DNA of 64,000 bases from positions 1,116,001 to 1,180,000 of the forward strand of contig NZ_CP054691.1 of NCBI RefSeq assembly GCF_013348785.1, read 5' to 3'. The notes under the pieces were generated by a model. The model had not been told where the DNA came from. It searched no databases and worked only from the letters and a program-made list of their open reading frames with translations. The stretch comes from Gordonia sp. X0973. GTDB taxonomy: Bacteria > Actinomycetota > Actinomycetes > Mycobacteriales > Mycobacteriaceae. Shown piece by piece: positions 60,910 to 64,000 of the stretch (positions are counted from its first letter, which is position 1; each line of letters begins with the position of its first letter). The position numbers and the translations under genes are program-made.

Positions 60910-63900
60910 GTGCAAAAAGTCCTGATCGCCAACCGCTCCGAGATCGCGGTGCGCGCCATCCGCGCATGCCGTGAACTGGGGCTGCAGACCGTTGCCGTCT
61001 ATCCCTTCGAGGATCGCAACGCGCTGCACCGCAACGCCGCCGACGAGTCGTATCAGATCGGCGAGCCGGGCCACCCGGTCCGCGCCTACCTCGATATCGA
61101 CGGGATCATCGAGGTGGCGCGCGAATGCGGGGCAGACGCGGTCTACCCGGGCTACGGGTTCCTCTCGGAGAACCCGGGGCTGGCGCGGGCGTGCGACGAG
61201 GCGGGGCTGACGTTCGTCGGGCCGCCGGCCGACGTCCTGGACTGGACGGGCAACAAGGCGACGGCGGTGGCCGCCGCGCGTAAGGCCGGCGTGCCGGTGC
61301 TGGAGTCGATCGACCCGAGCACCGACCTCGACGCCTTGGCCGCGGCCGGCGAGAAGATGGCATTCCCGCTGTTCGTCAAGGCGGTCGCCGGGGGTGGCGG
61401 GCGCGGTATGCGCCACGTCGCGGAGCCCGGCGACCTGCGCGACGCGCTGGCGGCGGCCTCCCGCGAGGCGGAGGCGGCCTTCGGCGACGGCACCGTCTTC
61501 ATCGAGCAGGCCGTGACCGATCCGCGCCACATCGAGGTGCAGATCCTCGGCGACGCGCAGGGCAACGTCGTGCACCTCTACGAGCGGGACTGCAGCGTGC
61601 AGCGCCGCCATCAGAAGGTCGTCGAGCAGGCGCCGGCGCCGGACCTGTCGCCGGAGCTGCGCGAGTCGATCTGCGGCGACGCGGTGGCGTTCGCGAAGGC
61701 GATCGACTACCGGGGCGCGGGAACCGTCGAATTCCTCCTCGCCCCCGACGGCCACTACGTCTTCATCGAGATGAACCCGCGGATCCAGGTCGAGCACACG
61801 GTGACCGAGGAGGTCACCGACATCGACCTGGTCGCCGCCCAGCTGCAGGTCGCCGCCGGCGCCTCGTTGCCGGACCTGGGGATCACCCAGGACACGATCG
61901 AGACCCACGGGTTCGCGGTGCAGTGCCGCGTCACCACCGAGGACCCGGCCAACGACTTCCGGCCGGACACCGGCACGATCTCCGCCTACCGCTCGCCGGG
62001 CGGGGCGGGCGTGCGCATCGACGGCGGCACCTTCCTCGGCGCGGAGATCTCCGGCTACTTCGACTCCATGCTGGTGAAGGTCACCTGTCGCGGCAAGACG
62101 CGCGCGGCGGCCCTCACCCGGGCGCGCCGCGCACTGGCGGAGTTCCGCATCGGCGGGGTGACCACCAACATCGAATTCCTCCTCTCCCTGCTGTCCGACC
62201 CGCAGTTCGTCGCGGGCGCGGTGACGACCGGATTCATCGCCGAACACCCGGAGTTGCTGGTCAGCCACCCGTCGGACCCGACGTGGGCGCGGCTGCTGGA
62301 CTTCCTGGCCGACGTCACCATCAACCGTGAGTACGACCGCCCGGCGACGGTCATCCGCCCGCGCCACAAGCTCGCCGACCTGCCGCTCGTCGAGCCGGAG
62401 CCGGGATCGAAGGACCGCCTGCGCGACCTCGGGCCGACCGGCTTCGCGTCGGTGCTGCGCAACCAGGACGCGGTCGCCGTCACCGACACGACCTTCCGCG
62501 ACGCCCACCAGTCGCTCCTGGCCACACGCCTGCGGACCAGCGGCCTCGTCCGCGTCGCGCCCTATGTCGCGTCGCTGACCCCGCAGCTGTTCTCCGTCGA
62601 GTGCTGGGGCGGCGCGACCTATGACACCGCGCTGCGCTTCTGCAAGGAAGATCCCTGGGAGCGCCTGGAGAAGCTGCGCGCGGCCATCCCCAACATCTGT
62701 CTGCAGATGCTGCTGCGCGGGAAGAACACCGTCGGCTACACCCCGTATCCGACGGTGGTCACCACCTCCTTCGTCGACGAGGCCGCCCGCACCGGCATCG
62801 ACATCTTCCGCATCTTCGACGCCCTCAACAGCGTCGACGCGATGCGCCCGGCGATCGATGCGGTCCGCGAGGAGGGGAGCACCGTCGCGGAGGTCGCGCT
62901 CTGCTACACCGGCGACCTCAGCAACCCGGCCGAGGATCTGTACACCCTCGACTACTACCTGCGCCTCGCCGAGCAGATCGTCGACGCTGGCGCGCACATC
63001 CTCGCGATCAAGGACATGGCGGGGCTGCTGCGACCGCCGGCCGCGTCGAAGCTGGTCGGCGCGCTGCGCAGCAACTTCGACCTGCCGGTCCACGTGCACA
63101 CCCACGACACCGCCGGCGGTCAGCTCGCGACCTATCTCGCCGCGGCACAGGCCGGTGCGGATGCCATCGACGGGGCGAGCGCGCCGCTGTCCGGCTCGAC
63201 GAGCCAGCCGTCGCTCTCGGCGATCGTCGCGGCCTTCGACGGCACCGACCGTGCGACCGGGCTCGACCTGGACGCGGTGTGCTCGCTGGAGCCGTACTGG
63301 GAATCGCTGCGGAAGGTGTACGCGCCGTTCGACGTCGGGCAGCACCCGCCGACCGGGCGCGTCTACCGTCACGAGATCCCCGGCGGCCAGTTGTCCAACC
63401 TGTACCAGCAGGCCTCCGCACTGGGTCTGGCCGACCGCTTCGAGCTCATCGAGGACGCCTATGCCGGTGCCGACCGCATGCTGGGCCGACTCGTGAAGGT
63501 CACGCCGTCGTCGAAGGTCGTCGGCGACTTGGCGCTGACGCTCGTCGCCAAGGGGATCAGCGCCGACGAGTTCGCCGCCAACCCCGGCGCATTCGACATC
63601 CCCGAGTCCGTCATCGGCTTCTTCCGCGGCGAGTTGGGCGAGCCGGCCGCCGGATGGGTGGAGCCGCTGCGCAGCAATGTGCTCGACGGCCGCGGCGAGG
63701 CGGCACCGGTCGAAGAGGTGTCCGACGAGGACCGGGCGGTGCTCGCCGAGCCGGGTACCGACCGCCGCGCCGCGCTCAACCGCCTGCTGTTCCCCGGGCC
63801 GACCGCGGAGTTGGCCGAGCACCGCGAGAAGTACGGCGACACCTCCGGGCTGTCGGCCAACGCCTTCCTCTACGGGCTGCGCGCCGGCGTCGAAGAGCAT

Positions 63901-64000
63901 GTCGAGGTGGAGCCCGGCGTGGAGCGGACCATCGGGTTGGCCGCGGTCAGCGACGTCGACGAGAACGGCGAGCGCACGGTCCTGTGCACGGTCAACGGCC
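60910..64000 (+). CDS. pyc: Pyruvate carboxylase, biotin carboxylase and carboxyltransferase domains (3' end beyond window)
   Basis: Carboxylates pyruvate to oxaloacetate. 1030 codons are present; family length about 1130, so the biotin carrier domain with its Ala-Met-Lys-Met lysine lies to the right. Residues 1-450 are the biotin carboxylase with the ATP loop VKAVAGGGGRGMRHV near 158 and EMNPRIQVEHTVTEEV near 285. The carboxyltransferase starts near 520 with TDTTFRDAHQSLLATR; KDMAGLLRP with the carbamylated-type lysine follows near 700, and HVHTHDTAGGQ near 720 is the metal site. Start GTG 60910 is 6 bases after prpC. Placement after prpC suggests joint expression in propionate growth. Confidence 0.95.
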   Translation, partial: MQKVLIANRSEIAVRAIRACRELGLQTVAVYPFEDRNALHRNAADESYQIGEPGHPVRAYLDIDGIIEVARECGADAVYPGYGFLSENPGLARACDEAGLTFVGPPADVLDWTGNKATAVAAARKAGVPVLESIDPSTDLDALAAAGEKMAFPLFVKAVAGGGGRGMRHVAEPGDLRDALAAASREAEAAFGDGTVFIEQAVTDPRHIEVQILGDAQGNVVHLYERDCSVQRRHQKVVEQAPAPDLSPELRESICGDAVAFAKAIDYRGAGTVEFLLAPDGHYVFIEMNPRIQVEHTVTEEVTDIDLVAAQLQVAAGASLPDLGITQDTIETHGFAVQCRVTTEDPANDFRPDTGTISAYRSPGGAGVRIDGGTFLGAEISGYFDSMLVKVTCRGKTRAAALTRARRALAEFRIGGVTTNIEFLLSLLSDPQFVAGAVTTGFIAEHPELLVSHPSDPTWARLLDFLADVTINREYDRPATVIRPRHKLADLPLVEPEPGSKDRLRDLGPTGFASVLRNQDAVAVTDTTFRDAHQSLLATRLRTSGLVRVAPYVASLTPQLFSVECWGGATYDTALRFCKEDPWERLEKLRAAIPNICLQMLLRGKNTVGYTPYPTVVTTSFVDEAARTGIDIFRIFDALNSVDAMRPAIDAVREEGSTVAEVALCYTGDLSNPAEDLYTLDYYLRLAEQIVDAGAHILAIKDMAGLLRPPAASKLVGALRSNFDLPVHVHTHDTAGGQLATYLAAAQAGADAIDGASAPLSGSTSQPSLSAIVAAFDGTDRATGLDLDAVCSLEPYWESLRKVYAPFDVGQHPPTGRVYRHEIPGGQLSNLYQQASALGLADRFELIEDAYAGADRMLGRLVKVTPSSKVVGDLALTLVAKGISADEFAANPGAFDIPESVIGFFRGELGEPAAGWVEPLRSNVLDGRGEAAPVEEVSDEDRAVLAEPGTDRRAALNRLLFPGPTAELAEHREKYGDTSGLSANAFLYGLRAGVEEHVEVEPGVERTIGLAAVSDVDENGERTVLCTVNG

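Noticed and set aside
60868..63900. A 1010-codon open frame on the minus strand, antisense to pyc
   Set aside because: The product is an Arg/Gly/Asp/Val-biased shadow with no domain; the plus strand encodes a complete pyruvate carboxylase reading.

Overview
The window is high-GC actinobacterial chromosome from the Mycobacteriales, most probably Gordonia or a close relative. The order-level call rests on two things. Gene content: a PE-PPE-domain hydrolase, EspC-like and PPE-like type VII secretion proteins, LpdA, Lhr, Nei2, EthA-like and PrpR. Gene order: metX-metY, trpS-yihY, dacB, sdhBADC, add, Rv3311-like gene, pmmB, punA, Rv3304-like gene, lpdA, glpD, nei2 and lhr follow the Mycobacterium tuberculosis Rv3341-to-Rv3296 region as I remember it. 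The genus call is an inference from gene content and from the GGTCTCGATACACC-type intergenic repeats.

Layout. 1-2.4 kb: methionine biosynthesis (metX truncated at the window edge, metY) behind a SAM-IV riboswitch. 2.7-8.4 kb: secreted PE-PPE hydrolase, double-hotdog thioesterase, lipoprotein, an AbiEi/DUF559 nuclease-like gene bracketed by two near-identical hairpins, and xth. 8.5-13.8 kb: trpS, yihY, a lower-GC HEAT-like gene apparently inserted at the 3' end of yihY, secreted proteins and dacB. 13.9-17.3 kb: succinate dehydrogenase sdhCDAB on the minus strand. 17.6-28 kb: add, a repeat patch, an acidic Rv3311-like protein, AI-2E family exporter, DUF3761 protein, an EspC-like/NlpC-P60 pair, and nucleoside/sugar-phosphate salvage (pmmB, punA). 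28-33.5 kb: lpdA, three small regulator-target units (TetR/DUF1772, ACT protein, ArsR/SRPBCC), a 44-residue small ORF and a DUF3558 lipoprotein unit. 33.7-45 kb: PPE-like protein, divergent glpK/glpD, nei2, vapBC and the giant helicase lhr. 45-46.7 kb: cobalamin-riboswitch-controlled cbtBA with a phosphatase-like protein lacking its catalytic histidines. 46.7-50 kb: zeta-type toxin-antitoxin, globin-like protein and a serine esterase. 50-54 kb: acyl-CoA dehydrogenase beneath a KstR-type operator, and an EthA-like monooxygenase divergent from a PucR regulator. 54-64 kb: hipBA, then prpR divergent from prpDBC, followed by pyruvate carboxylase (runs off the right edge).

How the parts fit. The right end is a propionate module: PrpR senses propionyl-CoA status, PrpDBC turns propionyl-CoA plus oxaloacetate into pyruvate plus succinate, Pyc remakes oxaloacetate and Sdh takes the succinate. 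Odd-chain fatty acid and sterol breakdown, hinted at by the KstR box and the acyl-CoA dehydrogenase, would feed it. GlpK/GlpD add glycerol use. Two vitamin/cofactor riboswitches (SAM-IV, B12) and possibly two iron boxes control input pathways. Accessory material consists of three toxin-antitoxin pairs (vapBC, zeta-type, hipBA), one AbiEi/DUF559 gene, and several repeat families, including one that sits in frame inside lhr. No tRNA, rRNA, CRISPR array, prophage or complete insertion sequence was seen.
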